Below are positions 33,801-45,547 of a stretch of DNA of 64,000 bases, in pieces. Positions within the stretch are counted from its first letter, which is position 1, and every line of letters starts with the position of its first letter. The stretch comes from Codonopsis lanceolata. Taxonomy: Eukaryota; Streptophyta; Magnoliopsida; Asterales; Campanulaceae. A program made the position numbers and the translations under genes. Below the pieces are notes generated by a model. It made no database searches. It saw nothing but the letters and a program-made list of their open reading frames with translations, and was not told the origin of the DNA. Location of the stretch: the NCBI GenBank assembly GCA_013146195.2, contig CM028379.1:113082168-113146167 (forward strand), written 5' to 3'.

Positions 33801-36133
33801 ATGGAAAAAATGAACCCCACAAAACAAAACCAACCAGGAGCGAATGAGCCCGTCCCTTCGACCATGCAACCTCCCCAAACAACCAATAGGCCCGCAGAAA
33901 TAGACCTGACCACCCCTAGCTCAAAAACCTTCAAAGGAAAAGGAGTCGCTGATGTGGCTCGTAACTTGGGGGCTGATCTCAACCGAGCGGATTCCTCCTT
34001 CGCCGAGGGAGAGGAGGAGGAAGATGAGGTACACCTCGTAGGCTCTAAGGCTCACATGCAGGCACCAACAAATGAACATGAGAAACACTTGGAGGAACTG
34101 AAGTATTGGGAACGCCGAAAACTTTACCTCCAAGAAATCCAGGAGGCAGAGCAAAAAGTGTACGAGCTGAGCAAAAGGGTGGGGGCCACACCTAATATGA
34201 TGATCACACGGGAACCAACCCGGGCGAACGAGGAAGCCCCATCAAGGGGCAAAGAAAAAAGAAAGGCCACCCCTCGCCCGAGCGTGAAGCCGAGGTTGGG
34301 AGGAAGGATAGTCGAGCACGCCCGGAAACCGAGCATTCATAACCGGCTTACATTCCCCGATGAGTCAAGATGCCCACCTTCCCGAACAAGGGAGAGGAGC
34401 GAAGAAGGAGAATCTCAACCGAGAACGGAGGCAATGAAGAGCAGAACGTACGAGCATTGTACTCACCCTCAACAATCTGGGATAGAGCAAGGAAAAAGTG
34501 GTCGGAACGCGACCACGGAAGTGCAAAAAGAAACCCCCAAGTCTCCGCCCGTGGAGGTCGAGCAGGAAGTGAAGTATCTTCGAGGCAGGCTCGAAGCGAT
34601 TGAAAAGGGGAAGCCGATGATGCTCCCCCCCCCTCCAAGAACGGGCCATTCAAGGAAAAGATGAGGAGAGCCCCACTGCCCGACAAAAAGTTGCCTAACT
34701 TTGACTCTTACCAAGGGCTCACTAGTGCGGTCGACCACATCGCCAGCTTCGAAGTCAAAATGAATGCAATAGCCCCAGAAGACGAGGATGCTTGGGGAAA
34801 AATCTTCGCGGGCACCCTACAGGGAAAAGCCTTGAAATGGTACACGGGATTGCCGCCAGATTCAGTGGGAACGTGGGATGAGTTCAGACAAATGTTTGTG
34901 ACGCAATTTTCTTCGGCAGGGCAGCAACCGAAGAAGCAGACAGACTTGTGCAGCATCCAGCAACGCCACAACGAGTCCAATCAAATGTACATGGACCGGT
35001 TCATGGCTATGGTCGACCAAATACCGTACATCTCGGAGGAGTCCATTAAAATGTGCTTCATCTCGGGCCTACAGCAGGGCCTGATGAGACAAGAGATGAT
35101 GCTCCGAGATCATGGGTCGGTAGGAGAGATGTACGCCCACGCTCTTAGGGTGATAAATGCCGAGGATGCGAAGAAGGATGGAAAGAAGAAGGACCAGGAA
35201 GGATCCCATCGAACACAGGATAGTTGGAGGAGAGATGGCCGAGGAGATTCCTGCAGGCGCGAAGACAATCGAGGAAGGAACAAGTGGGACGATATGGAGT
35301 GGACTCCTTTAAACACTAGTCGCGAGCATATTATGAACGTCCTTCTTGACCAGGATAGGATTGGGCGACCACCCCCGCTAAAGGAGACACGGTACCCGCG
35401 AAATCCCAACAAACATTGCGCATATCACAAGGACATCGGCCACACAACTGAGGACTGCATTAACTTGAAGCGGGCAATTCAGAAGCTAATAGATAGAGGG
35501 GAGCTCAGGAGGTTCGAGCAGAGAAATAACCGAGGAGAACGAGGAGGGGAACAACGACGAAATCAGGACCCGCAACCAGACAACCCAAGGCCAAGGAATG
35601 TGATCGACACGATCAGAGAAGCCACTCCGAGTGGTACCCGGCTCAAGAATATGATTTACAATTTGAAACATGTGGTGAATGCAATGCCCCAAAAAGACGA
35701 AGAAGGAGGCATCACATTTATGCCGAGTGAGCTAGCCATTAGCGAAACGGCAAGGCAGCAGCCACTGACTTTGAGGGTTGGAATCCATAACAGTGACGTA
35801 AAGAGGGTCTTGATAGACACGGGGGCATCGAGAGACATTTTGTACTACAAATGCTTTGTTGGACTGGAATTGGGGGACGCCCACCTCAGGCCAAGTTCAG
35901 TACAGCTGGAAGGCTTCACCGGACACCAGGTCGCGGTAAAAGGGTCGATCACCCTTAAGGTTGTGTTAGGAGAAAAAACCACCACACCTCGGACGGAGGA
36001 GGTGGACTTTCTTGTGATTGACCTCCCCTCCCCATACAATGCAATTTTGGGTTCCCCGGCCCAAACAAAGGGTGAAATATCCCACAAGCAATGGAACAGG
36101 AATTGTGCTCAACGACCCGGCCAGCACCCTTGA
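33801..36133 (+). pseudogene. gag and aspartic protease region of the gypsy element, frame-broken
   Basis: A first frame (33801-34664) is a Glu/Lys/Pro-rich N-terminal gag region. The second (34661-36133) holds the retrotransposon gag domain ('PNFDSYQGLTSAVDHIASFE', 'LQGKALKWYTGLP'). It also has a zinc-knuckle-like 'CAYHKDIGHTTEDC' and an aspartic protease with the DTGA active-site motif near 35815. The two frames overlap by 4 nt and sit either side of a nine-C run at about 34624-34632, where a one-base length change would explain the break. Gag forms the particle shell and protease cuts the polyprotein. A programmed shift cannot be excluded, but a mutation is simpler. Confidence 0.85.
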
Positions 36134-36392
36134 GTACATCTAAAAAGAAAAGAAAAACAAAGAGAAGGTAAGTACAGCCCAACCTCGAACGGAGGTGGCA
36201 GAGGAGAATAGGCCGACGAAGAGAGCAAGAGAGGATGGAGGGGAAATTGTCCCCGTCGTTAATGCACCAGTTGAAATTCCCAAAGCATAGCAATTAGCGC
36301 GAGCTGGGAACGCCAGCTCGCCGCCAAAGGAAAACACAGAGGCGACGGCGCCCAAACCCCAAATAAACCCGAAGAGAGCAGCCAAGAAAATA

Positions 36393-39300
36393 GTGATGGT
36401 GGAAAGCTCGGATACTGGAGACCGATTGGAGATCAAGCCAGACGAGGACTTGGAAGAGATAGTGATTAACCTTGACTTCCCAGAGCAAAAAGTCAAGGTC
36501 GGGAGAGAGATACCAGCAGAAGAGCGAGCAGCAATCATTAAGCTCCTGAAGGAGAGTCTGGACGTCTTCGCCTGGAGGGTCGAGGACATGGAAGGAATCA
36601 GCCAGGACGTGGCTGTGCATAAACTTAGCATCGATCCCGACGCCATTCCAATACAACAAAAGGCAAGAATTTTCTCTCCCCAGAAGCAAGAGGCGATCAA
36701 GGAAGAAGTATCCAGGCTGCTCAAAGCAAAGATAATAAAAGAGGTTTTGTATGCAACATGGATAGCTAATGTGGTCATGGTGAAAAAGTCGAGCGGAAAA
36801 TGGAGAATGTGTGTAGACTTCACCGACTTAAACAAGGCTTGTCCCAAAGATTGGTACCCCCTGCCGAGGATTGACCAGCTCGTAGATTCTTTAGCCGGAC
36901 ACAAAATCCTGAGTTTCATCGATGCCTACTCTGGGTATCACCAAATAAGAATGTGGCTGGCTGATCAAATACACACTGCCCGAGCAGAGCGATCAGATTG
37001 TACATGATGCCCTTCGGGTTAAAGAATGCAGGGGCCACGTACCAAAGAATGGTGAATAAGGTGTTCGGTGATCAGCTGGGGAGAAACGTGGAAGCGTACA
37101 TCGACGATATGGTGATCAAGACAAAGCAGGCCGACCACGTCGAGGACCTAAGAGAAACCTTTGCAAACTTGAGGAAACATAAAATGAAGTTAAACCCGGC
37201 AAAGTGCGCTTTCGGGGTGGTTGCTGGAAAATTCCTCGGTTACATGGTCAATGAAAGGGGGATTGAGGCCAACCCCGAGAAGATAAAGGCCCTGACGACC
37301 ATGGACCCTCCCGAATGTATCAAGCATGTCCAAAAACTTAACGGTCGGATCACCGCTCTCAGCCGCTTCATAGCCAAGTCGGCAGAGAGAAGCCTACCAT
37401 TTTTCAAGACACTGAAAGGGGGGAAAAAATTCCTATGGTCGGACGACTGTATAAAGGCCTTTAACGAGCTCAAGGAATACCTCGGTCGGCCACCTCTGCT
37501 CAGCATTCCCATCCCCGAAGAGAAGCTATATGTATACTTGGCTGCATCCGACTTCGGCGGGCAAAGCGATCGATCGGAGGAGAATAAATTGCAAAAACCA
37601 GTTTACTACGTGTCTCATGCCTTGACCGAGGTCGAGGAGAGATATTTGGAGATTGAGAAATTGGTACTTGCCCTGGTAATTGCTGCTCGAAAACTGAAAG
37701 CGTACTTCCAAGCTCACCCGATAGTGGTCTACACGGACTTCCCAATGAGGCAAATCCTGCACAAGCCAGACATGGCAGGAAGAATGCTAAAGTGGTCGGT
37801 CGAGCTGTCAGGGTACGGGATTGAATATGAGCCGAGGAGAACCATTCAGGCACAAGTTTTGGCAGACTTCATCGCCGAAACTTCATTTACGAAAAAAGCA
37901 GCTAAGGATAGTTCGGAGGAAAGTCGGGGAGAATCAAGCGCGACCGAGGAAAAGATCGAGGACAAGCAAACAGAGCCTAGACCACCCGAGCATTGGACCC
38001 TATTTGTGGATGGATCCTCGGGAACCACTAAAAGCGGGGCAGGAATCTCAGTGATTACCCCAGAAGGGGAGGAGTTAGGATTGGCCCTTGAGTTCGGTTT
38101 CAAGGCTTCGAATAACCAAGCCGAGTATGAGGCGTTAGCAGCGGGTGTCGAGTTAGCAAGGAAGCTTGGGGCCGAGAACATTGTAATACGCAGTGATTCC
38201 CAGCTAGTGGTCAAGCAAGTTTTGGGCGAATATGGGGCAAACCACCCGGTCTTGGCCAAATATCAACAACTAGTCCAGGCTCGACTCAAGGAATTTAAAT
38301 ATTGGGAACTGGAGCAGATCGCAAGGGAAAACAATGCACGAGCAGATTACCTGTCGAAGGTCGCTTCTTCTGAAAGCGAAGACATCCCCGCCGAGGTCGA
38401 GCTGATGTTTCTCGAGAATCCTGCCATTGACAAGGAGGAGGTAATGGTGATTGAAGAGACCCCAGGGTGCTGGATCGACGAGATCAAGGACTACATCGAG
38501 AAAGGTACTCTACCCGAGGATAAGGATAAGGCGCAGACGGTAAGGAACCGAGCATGCCGGTACTCGGTCATTGGGGGAATGCTGTACAAAAGATCTAACA
38601 TGAAGCCCTTGCTTCGATGTGTAAGACCAGAAACAGTGCAAGATCTTCTGGCCGAGGTTCATGAAGGGGAATGTGGAGGACACCCGGGGGCAAGGACATT
38701 GGCAGACAAGATAAACTTCCACGGATACTACTGGCCGAGCATGAGAAGGGACGCAGCAGAATACGTAAGGAAGTGCGACAAGTGCCAAAGATTTGCAGAT
38801 ATTCCCAGGCTCCCATCCATACCCCAGACACCGGTGATCGCAGCATGGCCGTTCGACATGTGGGGGATAGACCTCATCGGTCCTTTCCCCAAAGCCAAGC
38901 ACGGATGCGAGTTTATCATAGTAGCCGTGGACTACTTTACTAAATGGGTAGAGGCCAAGCCCCTGGCCAGCGTCACCGAGGACCAAGCGGTAAAATTCGT
39001 ATACGAGCAGATCTTCTGCCGATTTGGTCTTCCTCGGATGGTAGTCTCCGACCATGGTACCCAGTTTTCCAAAAAATTCACAGCGAGCTGTGAGAGGCTG
39101 AACGTCAAACACAGAATGTCCTCAGTGGCTCACCCCCAAGGCAATGGCCAAGCCGAAGCAGGAAACAAGAAAATTTTACACGCGCTCAAAAGGGATTTGG
39201 ATGAGAAAAAGGGGAATTGGCTCGAGCAGCTACCGATCGTTTTATGGGGTATCAGGACCACCGTCCACGGCTCTACGGGCGAAACTCCTTTTGCACTTAC

Positions 39301-39715
39301 CTATGGATCGGAAGCCATGGCACCAGTCGAACTAGCCCTCCCTACGGCCCGAGTCACCTTCTTCGACCAAAGTCAGAACGAGCTGTCAAGATTGTTGGAC
39401 CTCGACAACATTGAAGAGAAACGAATTGAGGCAAGACTAAGGATGATTAACTACAAGAGGCTCACAAAGAGAAACCATGACAAGAAGGTCAGGCCGAGGA
39501 GCCTTTCAGTGGGAGACTGGGTCCTGAGGAAGATCGAAGCAACAAGCAAAAAGCTAGGTAGAAACAAACTCTCTCCAAATTGGGAAGGACCACTTAGGAT
39601 AACCAGCGTTGTTCGGGAAGGGACGTATCGGCTAGCAGAACTAGATGGAACACCGCTGAAGAACCCATGGCACGCCGACCACCTGAAGAAATACTATCAA
39701 TGTTGTAACTTGTAA
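36393..39715 (+). pseudogene. pol region of the gypsy element: RT, RNase H, archaeal-type RNase H, integrase
   Basis: The first frame (36393-37007) covers the N-terminal half of reverse transcriptase ('WRMCVDFTDLNKACPKD', 'LSFIDAYSGYHQI'). It breaks near 36950-37000, and the next frame resumes at 'MPFGLKNAGATYQRM' with the catalytic 'YIDDMV'. RNase H follows ('KPVYYVSHALTEVEERY'), then a second RNase H ('LFVDGSSGTTKSGAG', 'NNQAEYEALAAG'). Integrase has an HHCC zinc finger (His of 'HEGECGGHPG', 'CDKCQR') and DDE residues ('GIDLIGPF', 'VSDHGTQF', 'GNGQAEAGNK'), and ends at 39715. The order RT-RH-aRH-INT is that of Tat elements. The missing block in RT means this copy encodes no complete polymerase. 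Confidence 0.92.
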
Positions 39716-39771
39716 CAGTTGAATAGAGAAATGGAAAGTTCTTATAATGTTTCGTGTTGTCAAGAAAAACC

Positions 39772-40138
39772 TTTCCTCGGTACGCGAGGAAGGCCTCATT
39801 TGTTCAAGACAAAATACCTATCCTCGGTATACGAGGATAGGCCCCAAAAAAAAAAAAAAAACCTATCCTCGGTATACGAGGATAGGCCCCGAAAAAACCT
39901 ATCCTCGGTATACGAGGATAGACCCAGAAAAGACCTATCCTCGGTATACAAGGATAGGCCCCGAAAAGACCCATCCTCGGTATACGAGGATAGGCCCAGA
40001 AAAGACCTATCCTCGATTTACGAGGATAGGCCCAGACCTATCCTCGATTTACGAGGATAGGCCCCGAAAAGACCCATCCTCGGTATACGAGGATAGGCCC
40101 CGGAAGGACCTATCTCCGGTACACGGAATTAGGCCCTT
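39772..40138. repeat. Hairpin minisatellite, about 9-10 units of 31-47 bp (mostly ~35)
   Basis: Each unit carries cctatcctcg, a 5-base spacer and cgaggatagg, a perfect 10-bp inverted repeat, followed by 'cccc(g/a)aaaaga'. Units are nearly identical, with few substitutions. The array begins about 55 bp after the pol stop. The long frames that cross it (PRKD/SSVYEDR repeats) are a by-product of the repeat. Confidence 0.9.
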
Positions 40139-40363
40139 CAAAATTACAAACGAATTCGAAAAACGTAGGCATTCTCATGAATAATGAGGAGTACATAAAT
40201 AAAGTAAACGAAAGCGCATTCACTGTCAACGATCAATAAAACAAGGAACAGAGTTAGACAACAATGTTAAAGAGATAATTGTTTGAAACAACGGCACACA
40301 TGCCCAAAAACTTGTCGCAGCGAGGATATTGCCATAATTATGAAGGGAAACTGGGACATCGGG
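40139..40363. other. Non-coding spacer between minisatellite and antisense ORF
   Basis: Nothing was recognised here beyond being part of the gypsy element. Confidence 0.5.
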
Positions 40364-41822
40364 TCATGCTGGGGGAGCTCGGCGCTCGGCTGCCTCAATT
40401 TTGTTGGCAAGTCTTTCCCTGTTGGATTGATCGCCCAAAAAAGTTTGCATCGTTAATTCGGGGTCGAACGGAACATCTTCGTTTCTCTTGGTAGCCTCGA
40501 CCACAGAAAGCACGTTCACATCTGAGGGCACCGGGGGAACCCACTTACTCAGGCCAGCTTCCTGATCTTCGTCATGCACAAGCTCGAGCTCATCCTCTTG
40601 GTAGGGGACCAAGGCATGACCCTGTCGAGCAAAGGAGCCCGAAAAAGGTTCCAAACCCCAATCCACCAGTTCTCCCATGGGCACACCATAAGCCGCTGCA
40701 CACCGCAAGATATGGCGAGACCCCTTAGTGTAATATGGTACCAACTCGTCAAGAAAGTTCTCGCCATCCTTAAAATCTTGCACAGCGGCTACCCGAGCTG
40801 CCTCCAGTTGGGCATCAAACCCCATCACTTGAGCTAGGGCGGTATCCCGTTCCTTCACTGCGGCCTCCCTTTCCCCGACAACTAAAGAAAGTTTTTGGCT
40901 AGTCCCCTCGGCCTCCCTCAAAAACTCATCAACTCGATCAGAAAGTCTGTTTCGCTGACTCTTCATTTCTTCAAGAAGCTTTAAAGCCTCGTCCAACTTC
41001 GCGGCCTTTTGGTTGCGTTCGCCCTCCAAGGACGCGACCTTGCCTTTTAAAACGTTCATGTCATCTTCATGTGAGCGGGCTTCTCGGCGCAGTTTCTTCT
41101 CACCGTTCACCGACCGACCAAGACGGGTCGACAATGATTTCACCACAGCACAGGCCTGCGATCATGAAAATCGAATGAGTACTGAATAAAAACGAGAATG
41201 AAATAAATCCAGAACAAAAGAAAGGAAAGAGGCTTACCTCGCCGGTTATCAAACCAAAGCGGCCGAGCAACTGGGCCGAGCTGAGCGGATTCATCACTCC
41301 AACCAAGTCCTTGGGCGCGGCCCGAGAAACCACCCCCTGACCAAGAGTCGTGGTAATATCATCGCGAGCAGTGAAGTCAAAATTCCCTAAAGGGGGGACG
41401 TCAGCAATAATCTTGGCCCAATCCTTGGCCACGTCTTGATCAGTGGGTAACTCAAACTTGTCATCAAACCAAGGTATCCCAACCTCCTCACAAACCGGGG
41501 AACCTTCCTCCTCGGCCACAGATTTTCCTTTGCTGGCAGGAGAAAGCCGGCCAATATGCTCTACCTCATCATCCTCTTCATCAACAAGGGTCATCACTTT
41601 CCTTTTTCGTTTGGCTGACTTGACCTTTTGAGAAGAGGGGTCAATGACTGGATCAACAATAACGAGCGGGGACTTAGGGGGTACGGCCACAGGAGGAGGA
41701 GTCGAGGAGACGGTTATTGGAAGGGCCTTCCTCGATCCTGCTCCCCGAGATAAAGTAGGAACAGCCTTCGCAACTTTTGGGATAGGGGCAGCCACCCCCC
41801 TCGAGGCACGGCTCAGAAACAT
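40364..41822 (-). CDS. Antisense ORF of the gypsy element, 3' exons (coiled-coil protein)
   Basis: Minus-strand exon 41822-41238 ends at a clean donor (gag|gtaagcc). A short intron 41237-41156 ends atcgcag, and exon 41155-40364 continues in phase to a stop. The first part is Pro/Ser/Lys-rich with an acidic patch ('TLVDEEDDEVEHIG'). The second is a long predicted coiled coil rich in Glu, Lys, Leu and Arg ('LEGERNQKAAKLDEALKLLEE') ending 'NKIEAAERRAPPA'. Antisense ORFs 3' of pol encoding 'putative plant transposon'-like proteins are known in some Tat elements. The function is not known. Whether it is transcribed, and how it joins the upstream segment at 42010-43418, cannot be told here. Confidence 0.6.
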
Positions 41823-42009
41823 ACCGGGTCCTCATATCGAGGCAAAGAATCTCAAGCACAGCCCGACGACTCTCGGCCGACTCTTTCCGGCTCCTCGTCA
41901 AACCCATCCGAGCATCAAGACTCCTCATGGCTGAAAAACAAAAGTTTAAAGTTAAAACAAATAACAGAAGAAGAATGAACGAACGAAGAAAGAATAAGGG
42001 AGAAAGTGT

Positions 42010-43418
42010 TCACGGTGATTCAAGTGTGGCCGCCGCTCTTAAGTTCGACAAGACAAACAATCCTTTTTGAAAACCAGTCCTCAAGACCAACCAGCCTGGA
42101 TAGGTATCAATTACGGGCATAGCACACCGAGGTTTAAGGTCCTTCATGACTTTGGTTGACATCCCGACCAGACTCAGTAACTCTTCGGCATGGGAGACCG
42201 AGCTCCAATTGAATACGAGCGGATCCTCGCCCCGTACGCCTAAGTAACCCTCCAACGCCTGCTTGGCATTCTCCGTATTCGTATTCTGGCCAACTGAGGG
42301 GCAGAGGCAATGACTTCACCAACTCAACAAAGATCGCGGGAACGGAAAATTCCATCCCCGCCGGCTTCTATGATAAGGACCCTATCGCCCAATGCCCCTT
42401 CTTGCTAGGGGCCGAGCAAACAAAGTTGACCCCATTATTGTGATGCTTACATCAAGACGGCCTGCAGACATGGTGACAAATGAAATAGTTTTTGAAAAGA
42501 GGAATGGTGGGCTCGAAGCCAAGTACCCGTAAACAAGCCGTAAAGCTAACCAGATACCTCACCAAGTTGAGAGATAGATCCAAGGGATGAGCCCCTGCCT
42601 GTCTAGCATTCGCATATGAAAGGATCCAAGGGCGGTGAACCAAGCCCCGCCTCAAAGAAAGATATATAAAACCCGACACCACTTCTGAGGAGCCTTAGCT
42701 CGGTAAAAACATACTAAGTTCTGAGCGCACTCGTAAATCTTCCTGACTATGGTTGAATTGAACACCCCAATTTTCTACGTCCTCGGGGGCAATGTGATTG
42801 CGCCACCCTCTTAACCACCCGCCCCCAGCTTTACCACCCTCCTCGGCAGCATCCTCGCTTGCCTTGGACTTCCCAGCTCGGCCCCTTTTGTTCGTTTTAC
42901 TAACCCGATCCTCTACCTCGGGTGCCGAAGAGGAACCAGCAGCATCTTTTTTCCTCTTCTTTTTCGCAAGCTCCATATTCTTCTTCATCATTCTCTGAGC
43001 CTCGAACTCGCTGTAAAAGATTTGATAGAGATCAAAATAAGCTTGCTCCCTCGTCTCACAAAGAAACATCTGAGTCCCGAAAGGTCGGTCCTCGACTTTC
43101 CAGGACTCATCCTCGCGTGAGGGAAGCCCGTCCAGTTTGTAACCATGCCAAGAATGCCTCTCCTCTTTCATCGAAGGATGCCTTCCCGCTTCCATCGATT
43201 TGTTTGTACACCCGGGAAAGGGTGGGGGACCGAGCATAAATCACCCCAGGGTTAGCCTTTTTGGTCCTCATTGCCGAAGAAAGGACCGAGGGCGAGGGGA
43301 TTTTTGGAGAAGACGATGAAGAGGATGAAGAAGGGGACTTGTATGCTATATTAGAAGAAGAGCGGTCGGGGGTACGACGCGAGGACCCAGACCCGGAACT
43401 TATAAAAATGCCTGACAA
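42010..43418 (-). pseudogene. Antisense ORF of the gypsy element, 5' part, in several frames
   Basis: Minus-strand segments in order: 43418-43107 (Ser-rich start 'MSGIFISSGSGSSRRTP', then 'VIYARSPTLSRVYKQIDG'), 43140-42695 ('DESWKVEDRPFGTQMFL', a Lys-rich nuclear-signal-like tract), 42682-42452 ('HPLDLSLNLVRYLVSFTACLRVLGF') and 42255-42010. The third piece resembles the gypsy-type transposase domain of plant Tat antisense proteins. Order and strand suggest one gene reading from 43.4 kb to 40.4 kb with introns or breaks, but I could not define all junctions. It is probably degenerate. Confidence 0.5.
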
Positions 43419-43539
43419 AAACCCGAGTATGGAAGCTAGACTAAAAGAAGAAGAATACCTTGAACGGAAGACGACAAGGCAGACGAAGACAAGGAACGAA
43501 GACGGGAACCTGAAAGGAGAAACCCGCCGGCGTTAGTAC

Positions 43540-44187
43540 GAAAAAGCCAAAAACTGTAACCGCTCGCCGGAAAATAAAGAGTAGTGCTCTAAACTCACCG
43601 CGACAGCTCAGAAAATGGCTATGAACTAAAGAAAAGTGAGCGGAATAGGAAAACGACCTAAAAAACCGCTTTTGGGGAGAGGAATGACGACTGGAAAGGG
43701 GTTAAAACTGCAGAAATCCGGCAATAAGGGAGAATCGCCTGAAAATTGCGTGAGCGGGAAAAACCAGAAGAGTAAGCGGAAGTGTGAATGAGAAGCTAAA
43801 GTTTTTGTTTTATACGATCCACGAACGAACGGGTCGACCCGACAACCGGCACGCGGACCCTACCCCACCAATGGATGCTCGACGCGTGGCCACATTAATC
43901 GAAACGACGTCGCCAAAATTGAGAAATAACGGCGCCGTCACTTCAAATATTAAATGAAAAGTGGGCTTTACGACGCTTCGGGAAACGCGCTATTAATGAG
44001 ACGCGACCCCAATCGACGCCATTAGTCCGACCATCAAAGCAACCTCGCCCCGGGAAACCAGTCGAAACTCATCCTCGGTTTATTCGCAAAATTAAAACAA
44101 GGAAGTCACGATCGACGTAGGACGCTCTGACCAAGGACGAGTCGAGTTACACTTTCCGAGCTTGGGATGAATCCTCGCACTCGGAAA
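43540..44187. other. Non-coding 3' region of the gypsy element
   Basis: No gene was seen. It could hold the promoter of the minus-strand ORF (transcribed leftwards) and the 3' untranslated region of the genomic RNA. Confidence 0.4.
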
Positions 44188-44199
44188 GTCGGGGGCAAC
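44188..44199 (+). other. Polypurine tract of the gypsy element
   Basis: The sequence agtcgggggcaac lies directly before the 3' LTR start (tgaaggg). It is the usual place and composition for plus-strand priming. Confidence 0.8.
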
Positions 44200-45057
44200 T
44201 GAAGGGACTCAACCACTCGCCCGCCACGTGGCTGACACGTGGCGTGAACAACGACACCGGCAACCGAACCGACGGGCACGCCCGCCATCCTCGACACGAG
44301 CACCACCAAGCCGACCATACCCAGGCCGGGCAGAATCATTCCAGACCAGCCGAATATTACTAGGCAGACCTTACATGGTCGGTCCTCGGCTCTAGCCGAT
44401 CATCATGAGAGAACAAGGACGTAAGTCCAACCGACCAGGTGAGCACGAGGACTCGTGGTCGGCCCCATGAACCGACCTAAACGAAGAAACGTCAGCATAG
44501 TACAAAGTACACCAGGTGGCCCAGTTTGATTGGAGAGACACCAACGCGCTCTGCACCCGCCGCTCCACTTACAAGTTGACCTACCCGATACTCGACATAC
44601 CCGAAAAGTGAAAACCAATAGGAGCCAGCCACCTCGGCCGACCAACAGATCCTGTCTCCAACATGCCGTCCTTGCCTGTCTTACAAGCCAAGCTTGGAGA
44701 GGAGTATAAAAAGGGAAGTAGCCAACTTCACAAGGTATGATATTGTTCACACTTAACAAACTTCCTACATTGAGCATACGAATTATTCAGGGTGATCACA
44801 GGGAACGCCTGTACACCCCAACGTTATCCCTTCACTGACTCTCACGCCGGAGGGCTTTAGCTGGGATAACCTCCCAGCTCCCTAACCGGTGTTTTCTCTT
44901 GTTTGACAGGTCACACGCACAGGAACAAGGAAGACGACAGGGAAACCAGCAAGAACACCAGCCAGATATCCACCTTGCAGCTCCCAAGCAGACATCCTTT
45001 ACTTGGACCACCTCCACGTATACGTCACGTGTAGTCACCCATAACTTGGCGTGATCA
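44200..45057 (+). repeat. 3' LTR of the gypsy element
   Basis: It matches the 5' LTR from tgaagggactcaacc to ggcgtgatca. About ten isolated substitutions were noticed by eye, plus a cluster of small deletions in the first 120 bp and near 44585-44605. A TATA-like tataaaaag is at 44705. It is followed by TSD aaaca. Confidence 0.95.
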
Positions 45058-45062
45058 AAACA

Positions 45063-45547
45063 TTATCACTCAATCTCTTTTGGAGACTGAAGTTTCCAGT
45101 TGCCACCTCCAGTTCATTGAGTTCATACACTTTCAACACGTGATCAACACCAGCAATACCAACTAGAATATGCTCCACTAATACCCGTTTCCTTTTCCCT
45201 CCTCTCCCTGTTTTATTTCTCTTGCAAAATTCCACAAACACAAGAAAACAGAGAACTGCCAACAGAGCACCAATTCCAACCCTGATAAAGATTCTTTTCT
45301 TTGACTCTTCTTTATGGGAAAGAGATCTCATTTAAGAAATCGTAGATTCAACAGGTAGTGGAATCAGAATAGTTGTAAAGGGGTAAATAGTTGGATCTTC
45401 TTCAGAAAATCCATTTGCATAAGCTACACTTTTACGACTTGCATTAAATCTCTTACTAAGTTTAGGAATAGTGTCTTTCCAAGTAACCAAGTAAGTGAAA
45501 AGAAATTTTATGCCGTCCATTGTTTGGTTAACTGTTGGACAAGCACA
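45063..45547 (-). pseudogene. LYK5-like: LYK4/5-type LysM receptor-like kinase pseudogene, LysM3/TM part (piece 2 of 3)
   Basis: Reading leftwards: the CxC spacer 'CACPTVNQT' near 45541-45515, a third LysM ('FLFTYLVTWKDTIPKLSKRFN', 'IYPFTTILIPLP'), and a stop after 'VESTIS' at 45332. Then come a transmembrane helix ('IFIRVGIGALLAVLCFLVFVEF', near 45230-45300), a basic juxtamembrane stretch and 'VYELNELEVATGNFSLQKRLSD', the N-lobe start. The gypsy element then interrupts it. Every block has a counterpart in the intact gene at 60293-62215 ('YLLSYLVTW', 'IYPFTTLLVPL', 'YSFEELQSATEDF'). The upstream continuation lies beyond the nested copia elements at 58145. Confidence 0.9.

Larger units (their letters stand above)
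32856..45057 (+). mobile_element. Full-length Ty3/gypsy element, Tat lineage, 12.2 kb (TSD aaaca)
   Basis: Two LTRs (868 and 858 bp), a primer binding site, a polypurine tract, and gag, protease, reverse transcriptase, RNase H and integrase are recognisable in that order. A second, archaeal-type RNase H lies between RNase H and integrase, which is the mark of the Tat lineage. Perfect 5-bp duplications, aaaca, lie at 32851-32855 and 45058-45062. The LTRs are very similar apart from clustered small indels near their starts, so insertion looks fairly recent. Coding frames have breaks, and an antisense ORF region follows pol. The element lies inside, and antisense to, a LysM-receptor pseudogene. 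Confidence 0.95.

Noticed and set aside
33067..33982. Several minus-strand frames over the 5' gypsy LTR (and matching ones at 44106-45038)
   Set aside because: They lie wholly within LTR, primer-site and gag sequence, have no domain content, and follow the LTR duplication.
39719..40184. Two long overlapping frames with repeats such as 'SSVYEDRPRKD'
   Set aside because: They are translations of the hairpin minisatellite after pol in two frames; repeat unit lengths keep frames open by chance.
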